Positions 42,198 to 50,403 of a stretch of DNA of 64,000 nucleotides are shown here, in pieces; the first letter of the stretch is position 1, and each line of letters begins with the position of its first letter. The notes below the pieces were generated by a model. That model searched no databases. It worked only from the letters and a program-made list of their open reading frames with translations, and had not been told where the DNA came from. Position numbers and translations under genes: made by a program. Where the stretch lies: contig CAZNXJ010000004.1 of the NCBI GenBank assembly GCA_964577115.1, positions 124,001 through 188,000 of the forward strand, written 5' to 3'. Origin of the DNA: CAZNXJ01 sp964577115 (GTDB lineage Bacteria > Planctomycetota > Planctomycetia > Pirellulales > Pirellulaceae).

Positions 42198-45080
42198 ATG
42201 GGCCTGCTGATGCCGCAATGTGCCGACGCCGAGGATCTCCGACGCCACCTCGCCCGCTTTGGCCTCAGCACGTTCCGTCCGGGGCAGGAAGAGGTGATCC
42301 GAGCGGTGCTCGCCGGGCAGGACTGCTTGTGCATCATGCCGACCGGGGGCGGCAAGAGCCTCTGCTATCAACTCCCCGCGATCGCTCGGCCCGGCGTGAC
42401 GCTGGTCGTTTCCCCGCTGATCGCTCTGATGAAGGATCAGGTCGACCAGCTGACGGCGATTGGCGTCTCTGCGACATACATCAACAGCACGCTGACCGTT
42501 TCGGAACAGCGTGAGCGGCTGATGGGGATGGCCGCGGGCCGCTACGATTTGATTTATATCGCGCCCGAGCGGATGCGCAATCCGCAGTTTGCCGAAGCGG
42601 CTCAGGAAACGCAGATCCAACTTCTCGCGGTCGATGAAGCGCACTGCATAAGCGAATGGGGGCACGACTTTCGGCCCGACTATGCGCGCATCGGCCGGCT
42701 TCGCGAAAAGCTGGGCCGTCCGCAAACGATTGCCCTGACGGCTACCGCAACGCCCGACGTGCGGCGGGACGTCGTGGAACTTCTACAGCTCACCGAACCG
42801 CGTGTCTTCATCAGCGGGTTTGCTCGGCCGAATCTCCGCTTCCGCGTCGAGCATGCAAGCGGCACACGCGACAAACTGGATCGACTCGTCGCCACGATCC
42901 ACCGCGCTGGAGGGCCCGGCATCGTCTACGCAGCAACTCGGAAAGGTTGCGACGAGATTGCGGCCCAATTGGCGGCCGAACTGCGCATGCCGGTCGGGCT
43001 GTATCATGCGGGGCTGCTGCCCGACGAACGGCGCGAGGTGCAGGAACAATTCATGCGTGGCGAGCTGCCGGTGATCGTCGCTACGAATGCTTTCGGCATG
43101 GGCATCAACAAGACGGACCTGCGGTACGTCGTGCATTTCAACATGCCCGGAACACTCGAGGCGTACTACCAGGAATCGGGCCGCGCGGGACGCGATGGCC
43201 TGCCGGCGGAATGCCTCCTCCTGTTCAGCTTCTCGGATCGATACATCCAGGAATTTTTTATTGACAACAACTATCCGTCGCGCGAGACGGTCGCGGCGGT
43301 CTGGGAGTACTTGCGAGCTCAGCGCGAAGACCCGATCGAGGTGACGCTCCAGGAATTGCGCGAACGGCTCGACCTGGGCGTCGGCACCGAAGGGATTTCG
43401 TCCTGCGAACAGATATTGGAGAAAGCCGGAGCCCTGAAGCGGCTCGACGCGCAGCAGAATCGCGCATCAGTCTGGCTGGAAAGCGACCTGCCGACGCTCT
43501 GCGACCTGCTTCCGCGTGAAGCGAAGACGCAGCGAACCGTTTTGGAGGCCATCGAGCGGATCGTGGGCGACCGCCGCTATGAACGCGTCACGTTTCAGCT
43601 TGAACGGCTCGCCGCCATGACGTCGCTCGAACGCGGCCCACTGAACCGAGCCCTGCGTGAACTGACGAAGCTCGAAGCCTTCGATTACGTGCCGCCCTTT
43701 CGCGGCCGAGCGATCCATATATTGAAGCGAGACGCACCGTTCAGCCGGCTCGAAATCGACTTCGCGGAAATGGAAAGGCGGAAGGCGGCCGAGTACGAGA
43801 AGCTCGAACGCATGGTCGCGTATGCGCAGTCGCGGCGCTGCCGCCAATGGGACATCCTTGATTACTTCGGCGATCCGGAAGGGAAGGCGTGCGGCAGCTG
43901 CGATAACTGCGGCGCACCGGGCCTGGGCGCTAGGAACGGCCACGCCGCGTTTCAAGCGAGTGAGCAGCTTGTGCGGACCGTGCGGATTGCGCTCAGCGGC
44001 GTCGCGCGCGCCAATGGCCGATTCGGCAAGCAAATGATCGCCGCGATGCTCGCCGGTTCGCAATCCGCCAAAGTCATAAAGAATCGGCTCGATCAGCTCA
44101 GCACATTCGGTCTGCTGCGAGCGTTCAAACAGCAAGACATCCTGATGCTGCTCGACGAGCTCCAGCGGCAGAACCTGATTCAGCAGAGCGACGTGGATCG
44201 GTATCGCCCCGTCGTGCAGCTCACGAGCCTCGGCGGCGAAGTCATGCGCGGAACGGCACCGCTCCCCGCCACGTTCGTGCCCCCGGAACCGCTGGCAGCG
44301 AAGCTCGGCGGAACCGCTCCAACGGACGCCTCTCCCGCGCCGGAAGCAGCCCCCGGGCATCACAGCGCCTTGTTTGACATGCTGCGGCGATGGCGCGCCG
44401 AGAAGGCCGAAGAGCAAGGACTGCCTCATTATCGCATCGTTCCCACCTCGGTTCTGGAGCTGCTCGCCAGCCGCTGTCCGACGAACACCGTCGAGCTGCT
44501 CACGCTGCGCGGCATCGGCCCCGCTACCATCGATCGCTACGGGGATGAGCTGCTCGCGTTGATCCGCCGTTACCGAGCCGGCCCCGCCGAACCGTACTCG
44601 GATCCCGATGAGGATACAGAAACGGATTCCGACGCGGAGCCGAATGGTCGGCCCAAATCGGCATCTTCTCGGCCGAGGACGTGGGACGATGCACCGCTTG
44701 GCGATGAAGGGCTGGCGGACGAAGTGTCGACCAGCGACGCCGAAGTTGACGAAGCGGATGTAGGCGACCCGCAGACGTATTCGCGTGTCAGTGAGCTGCC
44801 AGATTGTTACTGGACATGGCGCCTCTTGTCGCACGGCTTTCGTCCGCGCGAGTGTGCTTCCATTCGGCGGCTCGCGCTAAGCGAGATCTTCGAGCACGCG
44901 CGGCTCGCTGCCGAACGAGGCTGGGATGTGGATCTGAATTGGCTGTTTTCGGCCGAGCAGCTAGAGATTCTCGGCGATCTAAACGACACGGCGACCGAAT
45001 CGCGGTGCACCGATCCGCGGCTCGCCGCTTTGCCACCCCGAGCGATAGCCGTCTATCGCGCGCTGCGAAATCTCCATTAA
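42198..45080 (+). CDS. recQ: ATP-dependent DNA helicase RecQ with C-terminal HTH extension
   Basis: 960 residues from the ATG at 42198; an alternative ATG at 42210 and a GTG at 42159 exist. FRPGQEEVIRAVLAGQDCLC then MPTGGGKS (47-54), VDEAHCISEWGHDFRPDY, LTATATPDV and QESGRAGRDGLPAE are RecQ motifs. The RQC zinc module is CRQWDILDYFGDPEGKACG-SCDNC, then a winged helix, then HRDC (VPTSVLELLASRCPTNTVEL, GIGPATIDRYG). After an acidic linker the last 80 residues form a HTH_40-like tail (WRLLSHGFRPRECAS). It unwinds 3'-5' recombination intermediates. It is 350 residues longer than E. coli RecQ (610). Confidence 0.94.
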   Translation: MGLLMPQCADAEDLRRHLARFGLSTFRPGQEEVIRAVLAGQDCLCIMPTGGGKSLCYQLPAIARPGVTLVVSPLIALMKDQVDQLTAIGVSATYINSTLTVSEQRERLMGMAAGRYDLIYIAPERMRNPQFAEAAQETQIQLLAVDEAHCISEWGHDFRPDYARIGRLREKLGRPQTIALTATATPDVRRDVVELLQLTEPRVFISGFARPNLRFRVEHASGTRDKLDRLVATIHRAGGPGIVYAATRKGCDEIAAQLAAELRMPVGLYHAGLLPDERREVQEQFMRGELPVIVATNAFGMGINKTDLRYVVHFNMPGTLEAYYQESGRAGRDGLPAECLLLFSFSDRYIQEFFIDNNYPSRETVAAVWEYLRAQREDPIEVTLQELRERLDLGVGTEGISSCEQILEKAGALKRLDAQQNRASVWLESDLPTLCDLLPREAKTQRTVLEAIERIVGDRRYERVTFQLERLAAMTSLERGPLNRALRELTKLEAFDYVPPFRGRAIHILKRDAPFSRLEIDFAEMERRKAAEYEKLERMVAYAQSRRCRQWDILDYFGDPEGKACGSCDNCGAPGLGARNGHAAFQASEQLVRTVRIALSGVARANGRFGKQMIAAMLAGSQSAKVIKNRLDQLSTFGLLRAFKQQDILMLLDELQRQNLIQQSDVDRYRPVVQLTSLGGEVMRGTAPLPATFVPPEPLAAKLGGTAPTDASPAPEAAPGHHSALFDMLRRWRAEKAEEQGLPHYRIVPTSVLELLASRCPTNTVELLTLRGIGPATIDRYGDELLALIRRYRAGPAEPYSDPDEDTETDSDAEPNGRPKSASSRPRTWDDAPLGDEGLADEVSTSDAEVDEADVGDPQTYSRVSELPDCYWTWRLLSHGFRPRECASIRRLALSEIFEHARLAAERGWDVDLNWLFSAEQLEILGDLNDTATESRCTDPRLAALPPRAIAVYRALRNLH

Positions 45081-45206
45081 TGGGCCCCCACAACAAGCTG
45101 TTCGAGTGTGTTAGCGGTGCCGTTTTGGGCGATTGTGCTGAGCCTTGTGGGGGTAATGGTCCGGAATCTGCCGGGGACGCGTCTGCAGCCTGCGTGCCCA
45201 GCCCGC

Positions 45207-45212
45207 TACAAT
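45207..45212 (+). promoter_or_regulatory. -10 candidate upstream of ftsH
   Basis: TACAAT (5 of 6 to consensus) lies 160 bases before the ftsH ATG and is followed by the 8-base palindrome GACATGTC. No matching -35 was found, so it is weak evidence. Confidence 0.28.
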
Positions 45213-45371
45213 AGACATGTCGGCCTGGCATAACGACCAGGGGGGGTTGCGAGGGCGGGAACTCCGACCGATATACACGGCGGACGCACGTCTGGCACAC
45301 ACGATCACACACAACGGCGGCTGAGACAACTTGGACTGTTCCGCCTTCGAGGCACGGTTAGAGGATTTCTG

Positions 45372-47399
45372 ATGGAGAATACGCCCAGGGACGAAAAACG
45401 ACCTGCGGACGACACACGGCCAACCGCTCGGCGCGGGGGACCCAACGTCTGGCTGATCGCCACGATTCTGGCCGTGCTCGGGCTGTATCTGATTCTGAAC
45501 AGCGGCCCGCAGCGTTCGGAACCCACGTACGATTTCTTTCTCGAGCAAGTGCGCAGCGGGAACGTTGCGTATGTTCGCCTCGGCGAATACTACGCCGAAG
45601 GCGTGTTCCGTGAAGCGCCGGAAGCACCGCGGCGCATCAATCCGCAGACGGGCGAGCCCGAACGGCCGAACGACGAGAAGACCGGCGCAGTAAAGAAGCT
45701 CAATAAAAACTTCCGAGTCATCCTGCCGCGCAACGACCGTGCACTTGGCGAATTGACGGCTCTGCTTCAGGAAGAAAACGTCCGTTGGGAGAACGCGCCG
45801 CCCGACAATTCGGTGCTGATCTTCTATGCGATCCTGTTTCTGATTCCGCTCTTCCTGCTCTTGTTCTTCTGGTTCTCGTATCGCCGCACGCGCGACCAGT
45901 TGATGGGCGGCGGATTCCTCTCGGGATTTAGCAAGAGTCCCGCGAAGCGCTACGAGTCGAGCCGGCAGCCGATTACGTTCGCCGACGTCGCGGGCCTGCA
46001 AGGCGTGAAGGCTGATCTGCAAGAGATCGTGGACTATTTGAAGACTCCCGAACGCTTCCAGAAACTCGGCGGGCGCGTGCCCAAGGGCGTGCTGCTCAAT
46101 GGGCCGCCGGGTACCGGCAAAACGCTGCTTGCGCGAGCCGTCGCGGGCGAGGCGGGAGTGCCGTTCTATTCGGTGAGCGGCAGCGAATTTATTCAGATGT
46201 TTGTCGGCGTGGGCGCCAGCCGCGTGCGTGATCTTTTCAAGACGGCGAAGGACAATGCGCCGGCGATCATTTTCATCGATGAAATCGACGCCGTCGGACG
46301 CCAGCGCGGCGCGGGGCTCGGCGGTGGCCATGACGAGCGTGAGCAGACGCTCAACCAGATCCTCAGCGAAATGGACGGGTTCACGCCCACCGACTCGGTG
46401 ATCGTCATGGCGGCGACGAACCGCCCCGACGTGCTGGACCCGGCGCTGCTGCGGCCTGGCCGGTTCGATCGCCACATCACGGTCGGCCGTCCGACGCAAA
46501 AGGGACGTTTGGAAATATTCAAAGTCCATGTGCGCGATGTGCCGCTAGCCGACGATGTCGATCTGGAACGGCTCGCGTCGAGCACGATCGGGCTGACGGG
46601 CGCGGATATCCGCAACATCGTCAACGAGGCCGCTCTGTGGGCCGCACGCTGCAATAAGTCACAAGTCGATATGTCCGACTTCTCGTATGCGCGTGACAAG
46701 GTCCTCATGGGCGCCCTGCGGGAAGAAGTGCTGACCGAGCGAGAAAAAGAAAAAACCGCCTATCACGAGGCCGGCCATACGTTGACGGCCTGGGTTTTGC
46801 CCGGCGCTAACCGAGTCCACAAAGTCACGATCATTCCTCGCGGACGCAGCCTCGGTTCCACCCAGACGCTGCCGGCCGAGGATCGGCTAAGCATCTCGGA
46901 GAGCGAACTTCGGGACCACTTGACGGTCCTATTGGGAGGCCGAGCAGCGGAGCGATTGATTTACGACGAAATCACGGTCGGTGCCGAAAACGATTTGGAA
47001 CAAGCCACGCGGCTCGCGCGCCGCATGGTCACGCACTGGGGAATGAGCAATAAGCTCGGACCGGTCAGCTACAAGATGGCCGACGACGATCCGTTCCTCG
47101 GTCGCGAGATCCATCAGCAGCGCCAGTTTAGCGAACGAACGATGGAGTTAATCGACGCCGAAGTCGCACGGATCCTGCACGAAGCGGCCGAGCGCGCGAC
47201 GTCCATCCTGGAGGAACATCGCGATAAACTCGAGCGTCTGACGAAGGCGCTGCTCGAACGCGAGGAACTCGAGGAACACGAGATCACGGAACTGATCGGC
47301 CCCTCGGTGGCCGGCCAGAACGAAACCAACGGGCGAGCCAAGGCCGCGATGCTCCCCACGCCGTCGCGCACGGATAGTGCGGGACCGCTCGAAGCCTGA
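45372..47399 (+). CDS. ftsH: ATP-dependent zinc metalloprotease FtsH
   Basis: 675 residues, typical length. Two transmembrane helices (about 26-43 and 148-168) flank a periplasmic segment. The AAA+ domain has GPPGTGKT (244-251), FIDEIDAVGRQRG (301-313) and the SRH TNRPDVLDPALLRPGRFDR. The zinc site is HEAGH (465-469), and the downstream acidic zinc ligand region lies in ENDLEQATRLARRM. It degrades unfolded or regulatory membrane and soluble proteins at the inner membrane. AGAGGA lies 6 bases before the ATG. The first helix is preceded by 25 charged residues (ENTPRDEKRPADDTRPTARR), longer than in E. coli. The rsgA gene follows after 99 bases. Confidence 0.97.
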   Translation: MENTPRDEKRPADDTRPTARRGGPNVWLIATILAVLGLYLILNSGPQRSEPTYDFFLEQVRSGNVAYVRLGEYYAEGVFREAPEAPRRINPQTGEPERPNDEKTGAVKKLNKNFRVILPRNDRALGELTALLQEENVRWENAPPDNSVLIFYAILFLIPLFLLLFFWFSYRRTRDQLMGGGFLSGFSKSPAKRYESSRQPITFADVAGLQGVKADLQEIVDYLKTPERFQKLGGRVPKGVLLNGPPGTGKTLLARAVAGEAGVPFYSVSGSEFIQMFVGVGASRVRDLFKTAKDNAPAIIFIDEIDAVGRQRGAGLGGGHDEREQTLNQILSEMDGFTPTDSVIVMAATNRPDVLDPALLRPGRFDRHITVGRPTQKGRLEIFKVHVRDVPLADDVDLERLASSTIGLTGADIRNIVNEAALWAARCNKSQVDMSDFSYARDKVLMGALREEVLTEREKEKTAYHEAGHTLTAWVLPGANRVHKVTIIPRGRSLGSTQTLPAEDRLSISESELRDHLTVLLGGRAAERLIYDEITVGAENDLEQATRLARRMVTHWGMSNKLGPVSYKMADDDPFLGREIHQQRQFSERTMELIDAEVARILHEAAERATSILEEHRDKLERLTKALLEREELEEHEITELIGPSVAGQNETNGRAKAAMLPTPSRTDSAGPLEA

Positions 47400-47498
47400 T
47401 GTCGCTTTCCGCGGCACGGGCGCAGCGAGCCGAGTGGCGCGGATGCAATGCCAGGCAGAATTGTCAGGCAGGCCTTTGCCTGCAAAGCGGAGCGGCTC

Positions 47499-48635
47499 AT
47501 GTCGAAGAAAAAGAAAAAGGTCAGGAAGATTCGCGCCGAGTTCCGTAAGAATTACGGCACTCGTAGTCGCGAATCCGACCTCACGCGGGACTACCAAAAG
47601 AGCCAGCTCGAGGAAGACCGGTTTGCACTCACCGAACGCGTCTCGGGCCGCGGCGAATATTCGCGCAAGCGAACCGTGATCGCGGAAGTAACGGACGCGG
47701 ACGCGACAGGCGTACCGGTGCTGCTGGATGTCGACGAGCGTGCCTGCGTCCGGGGACGCGTTCTCGCCGTCCATGGGCTGTACAGCACGGTGCAGACGGA
47801 CGACGGAAGACGACTTATCTGTGCCACTCGCCGGCTGCTGAAGACCCTCGCCACCGATCAACGCCACGTCGTCGCTGCTGGCGACATCGTGATGGTGCGG
47901 CCCGACTCCGAAACCACGGGAGTGATTGAACGTGTTGAGCCGCGTGAGGGAGTGCTGAGCCGCACGAGTCGCGGTCAGCAGCACGTGATCGTCGTGAACG
48001 TCGATCAGCTGCTAATCATAAGTAGCGCAGCCGAGCCCACGCTGAAGCCAAACCTGATCGACCGCTTTCTTGTCGCCGCCGAAGCGAATCACATCCGGCC
48101 GGTCATCTGTATTAACAAAGTCGACCTGATCGAATGCGCTGACCTACAGCCGCTCGTTGGCGTCTATAGCCAAATGGGCTACCAGGTCCTGCTGACTTCG
48201 GTGAAAACCAAACAGGGCATCCCGCAATTGCGCCGGATGATCGAGGGGCAAGCGAGCGTTGTTGCGGGACAGAGCGGTGTGGGCAAGTCCTCGCTGCTCA
48301 ATGCCATCGAACCCGGTCTTGATTTGCGCGTGCAGCGCGTCAGTGAAGAGAATCAAAAGGGCCGGCATACGACGACCACTGCGCAACTCATCCCGCTCGA
48401 GTGCGGCGGCTATGTCATTGACACGCCCGGTATCCGGCAGTTCCAGCTGTGGAACGTCGCGCCGCGCGAGATCGCCAACTACTACCGGGACATTCGGCCT
48501 TATGTCAGCCTATGCCGATATCCCGATTGCACGCATCAGCACGAAGATCAATGCGCCGTCAAGGACGCGGTCGCCGACGGCCGCATTGACGCTCGGCGCT
48601 ATGAAAGCTACTGCCACCTGTTCTCAGGCGACTAG
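47499..48635 (+). CDS. rsgA: Ribosome small subunit-dependent GTPase RsgA (YjeQ)
   Basis: 378 residues from the ATG at 47499, where GGAG lies 6 bases upstream; the N-terminus is lysine-rich (MSKKKKKVRKIR), as in RsgA proteins. An OB-fold precedes the circularly permuted GTPase, visible as G4 (NKVDLIE) before G1 (GQSGVGKSSLL) and G3 (DTPGIRQF). A zinc-binding tail has CRYPDCTHQHEDQCAV (Cys, Cys, His, Cys). RsgA helps mature the 30S subunit and releases RbfA; activity needs the ribosome. It follows ftsH by 99 bases on the same strand. A perfect 6-pair hairpin (GCAGGC, loop CTTT, GCCTGC) precedes the ribosome-binding site at about 47467-47482. Confidence 0.95.
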   Translation: MSKKKKKVRKIRAEFRKNYGTRSRESDLTRDYQKSQLEEDRFALTERVSGRGEYSRKRTVIAEVTDADATGVPVLLDVDERACVRGRVLAVHGLYSTVQTDDGRRLICATRRLLKTLATDQRHVVAAGDIVMVRPDSETTGVIERVEPREGVLSRTSRGQQHVIVVNVDQLLIISSAAEPTLKPNLIDRFLVAAEANHIRPVICINKVDLIECADLQPLVGVYSQMGYQVLLTSVKTKQGIPQLRRMIEGQASVVAGQSGVGKSSLLNAIEPGLDLRVQRVSEENQKGRHTTTTAQLIPLECGGYVIDTPGIRQFQLWNVAPREIANYYRDIRPYVSLCRYPDCTHQHEDQCAVKDAVADGRIDARRYESYCHLFSGD

Positions 48636-48707
48636 GCCCAGCACCGGCGCCGCATCGGCCGGCTCGCACGTTGTGGATATGGGCGACTCGCGCCCCTGTG
48701 GCGGCCG

Positions 48708-49004
48708 TTAGCCGCCCGCCAGCGCGCCGATCACCATGTACGGCTCGAGCCCTTGCGCCACCGCTTCCGGCAGCGCGGCATCCGGCGACTCGTTCGACAA
48801 ATCCTGCTCGCAGGCATAGAAGCGAATAAATGCACGACGCTGCTTGGTCACGTGGTCACGAATGGTGCCACAGAGCACGGGGTATCGAGCTTCGAGCGCG
48901 TCGAGCACCGAGCGCTGAGTCGGCGGTTCGGACAATTCGAGCACTACTTCGCCCTGCACCTGAGCGAGCACGCGCAGATGGTATGGCAGTAAGACTCGGA
49001 TCAT
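48708..49004 (-). CDS. MoaD/ThiS-like ubiquitin-fold sulfur-carrier protein
   Basis: 98 residues. IRVLLPYHLRVLAQVQGEVVLEL opens the beta-grasp fold, RSVLDALEARYPVL the central helix, and the protein ends in GALAGG. A terminal GG is what MoaD, ThiS and other sulfur carriers need for adenylation and thiocarboxylation. No MoaE, MoeB/ThiF or molybdopterin gene lies in the window, so the acceptor is unknown. The ATG overlaps the stop of the beta-propeller gene by 4 bases (ATGA), so its translation depends on that gene. This propeller-MoaD pairing is familiar to me from other bacterial annotations. The start is fixed by the overlap. Confidence 0.82.
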   Translation of the reverse strand: MIRVLLPYHLRVLAQVQGEVVLELSEPPTQRSVLDALEARYPVLCGTIRDHVTKQRRAFIRFYACEQDLSNESPDAALPEAVAQGLEPYMVIGALAGG

Positions 49005-50119
49005 GAGAGCGTCTGTACCTCGACCGAAACAACCGGAGGCAAATCACGAACGATGGGCAGCCAGTGATCGCCGCCATCCGGCGAGACATACACTTGACCG
49101 CCCGTCGTCCCAAAGTAGATGCCGCATTCATCCAGCGCATCGACGGCCATCGCGTCACGGAGCACGTTGACGTAGCAGTCGGACTGCGGCAATCCATTGC
49201 CGAGCGGTTCCCAATCATTACCTCCCGTCCGGCTTCGATAAACGCGCAGCTTGCCGTCCGGCGGATAGTGTTCCGAATCGCTCTTGATCGGTACGACGTA
49301 AATGGTTTCGGGTTCATGCGTATGCACGTCGATCACGAACCCAAAGTCGGTCGGCAAGTTCCCACTAACTTCGTACCACGAGTCGCCGCCATTGTCGCTG
49401 CGCATCACATCCCAGTGCTTTTGCATGTACAGCACGCGCGGCCGCGACGGGTGCATCGCCATGCGGTGCACGCAGTGCCCGACTGCGGCGTCCGGATCGG
49501 GCAGCGTGTATTCGGATTTCAGCCCTTGATTGATCGGCTGCCATGTCTTCCCGCCATCCTCAGTTCGGAAAGCTCCCGCGGCGGAAATTGCAATGTAGAT
49601 GCGCTGTGGGTCGGCAGGATCGACCAGCACGGTATGCAGGCACATGCCGCCCGCACCGGGCGCCCAGTACGAGCCCGAGGGGTGCGTTCGCAACCCGGAT
49701 AGTTCTTCCCAATTCTGCCCGCCGTCCGTCGTGCGAAACAGCGCGGCGTCTTCGGCCCCGGCCAGGACGGTGTCGGGGTCGTCGTAGGAGGGCTCGAGGT
49801 GCCAGATGCGCTTGAATTCCCAGGGATGGGGCGTGCCGTCGTACCAGAGATGCTCGCCCGGAGTACCCTCATAAACGAACTTATTGCCGACCGGCTCCCA
49901 GGTATCGCCGCCGTCATTGGAACGCTGGATCACTTGGCCGAACCAGCCGCTGGACTGCGAGGCATAAACGCGATTTGGATCGGCCGGAGAACCTTTCATG
50001 TGATAGATCTCCCAGCCGCCGAAATGGGGGCCGCTTACGGTCCATTTTTCCCGTTTGCCATCGGCGTTCAGGATAAACGCACCTTTGCGCGTGCCCACAA
50101 GCACTCGTACTCGGCTCAT
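49001..50119 (-). CDS. Six-bladed Asp-box beta-propeller protein (BNR/YVTN-like)
   Basis: 372 residues from the ATG at 50119, where GAGGAG lies 9 bases upstream; a 37-codon upstream extension lacks such a site. Six Asp boxes occur at regular spacing: SNDGGDTW (67-74), TTDGGQNW (130-137), TEDGGKTW (186-193), SDNGGDSW (241-248), SRTGGNDW (296-303) and SPDGGDHW (346-353). No signal peptide is present, so it is cytoplasmic. Annotation pipelines often call such proteins exo-alpha-sialidases, but the sialidase arginine triad motif (RIP) is not seen. A binding platform is more plausible. It is translationally coupled to the MoaD-like gene by a 4-base overlap. A separate promoter candidate lies at 50186-50215. 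Confidence 0.85.
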   Translation of the reverse strand: MSRVRVLVGTRKGAFILNADGKREKWTVSGPHFGGWEIYHMKGSPADPNRVYASQSSGWFGQVIQRSNDGGDTWEPVGNKFVYEGTPGEHLWYDGTPHPWEFKRIWHLEPSYDDPDTVLAGAEDAALFRTTDGGQNWEELSGLRTHPSGSYWAPGAGGMCLHTVLVDPADPQRIYIAISAAGAFRTEDGGKTWQPINQGLKSEYTLPDPDAAVGHCVHRMAMHPSRPRVLYMQKHWDVMRSDNGGDSWYEVSGNLPTDFGFVIDVHTHEPETIYVVPIKSDSEHYPPDGKLRVYRSRTGGNDWEPLGNGLPQSDCYVNVLRDAMAVDALDECGIYFGTTGGQVYVSPDGGDHWLPIVRDLPPVVSVEVQTLS

Positions 50120-50185
50120 GCTCGACGACTCCTCGGCTATGCGTGTTCGGGGACAATCGGCTGCCAGGACGCAAGAAGGCCTCTG

Positions 50186-50215
50186 GTTGTAGCGGATCAG
50201 CCGGCGGCGCGGCAA
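50186..50215 (-). promoter_or_regulatory. Promoter candidate for propeller-moaD pair
   Basis: Minus strand: TTGCCG (50215-50210), 18 bases, TACAAC (50191-50186). Both are 4 of 6 to consensus. The upstream intrinsic terminator makes an independent promoter necessary, which raises its plausibility. Confidence 0.32.
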
Positions 50216-50271
50216 TTCAGAACCGACCACCGCTCACCTAGTCGATCCGCCCTACGGCAATTCGACAGCGG

Positions 50272-50311
50272 AAAAAGAAAAAAGTGGGAGCTTGGCGGGT
50301 TGCCACCGCTC
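50272..50311 (-). terminator. Intrinsic terminator after the sigma-factor gene
   Basis: On the minus strand the transcript past the 50404 stop forms GAGC-GGTGG, loop CAAC, CCGCC-AA-GCTC (a stem of 9 pairs with a 2-base bulge), followed by CCAC and then TTTTTTCTTTTT. This is a classical Rho-independent terminator. It lies 92 bases beyond the sigma gene and isolates the propeller-moaD pair. Confidence 0.78.
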
Positions 50312-50403
50312 ACGAGGGCCCTCCGTGGCTCCGACGCGCCCGTCAGAACCCATGGCCGTCGGCCAACTCGCCCCCCCTCCTCGCTCCTCCCCTAGGGCTG
50401 CGT

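Noticed and set aside
43467..44834. Minus-strand 455-codon open frame inside recQ
   Set aside because: Antisense to an unambiguous RecQ; codon pattern is the mirror of the real gene.
45111..46529. Minus-strand 472-codon open frame across ftsH
   Set aside because: Antisense to FtsH with no recognisable domain; dense coding on the other strand explains it.
49001..50119. Calling the propeller an exo-alpha-sialidase
   Set aside because: Asp boxes alone are not diagnostic; no RIP arginine motif and no signal peptide were seen.
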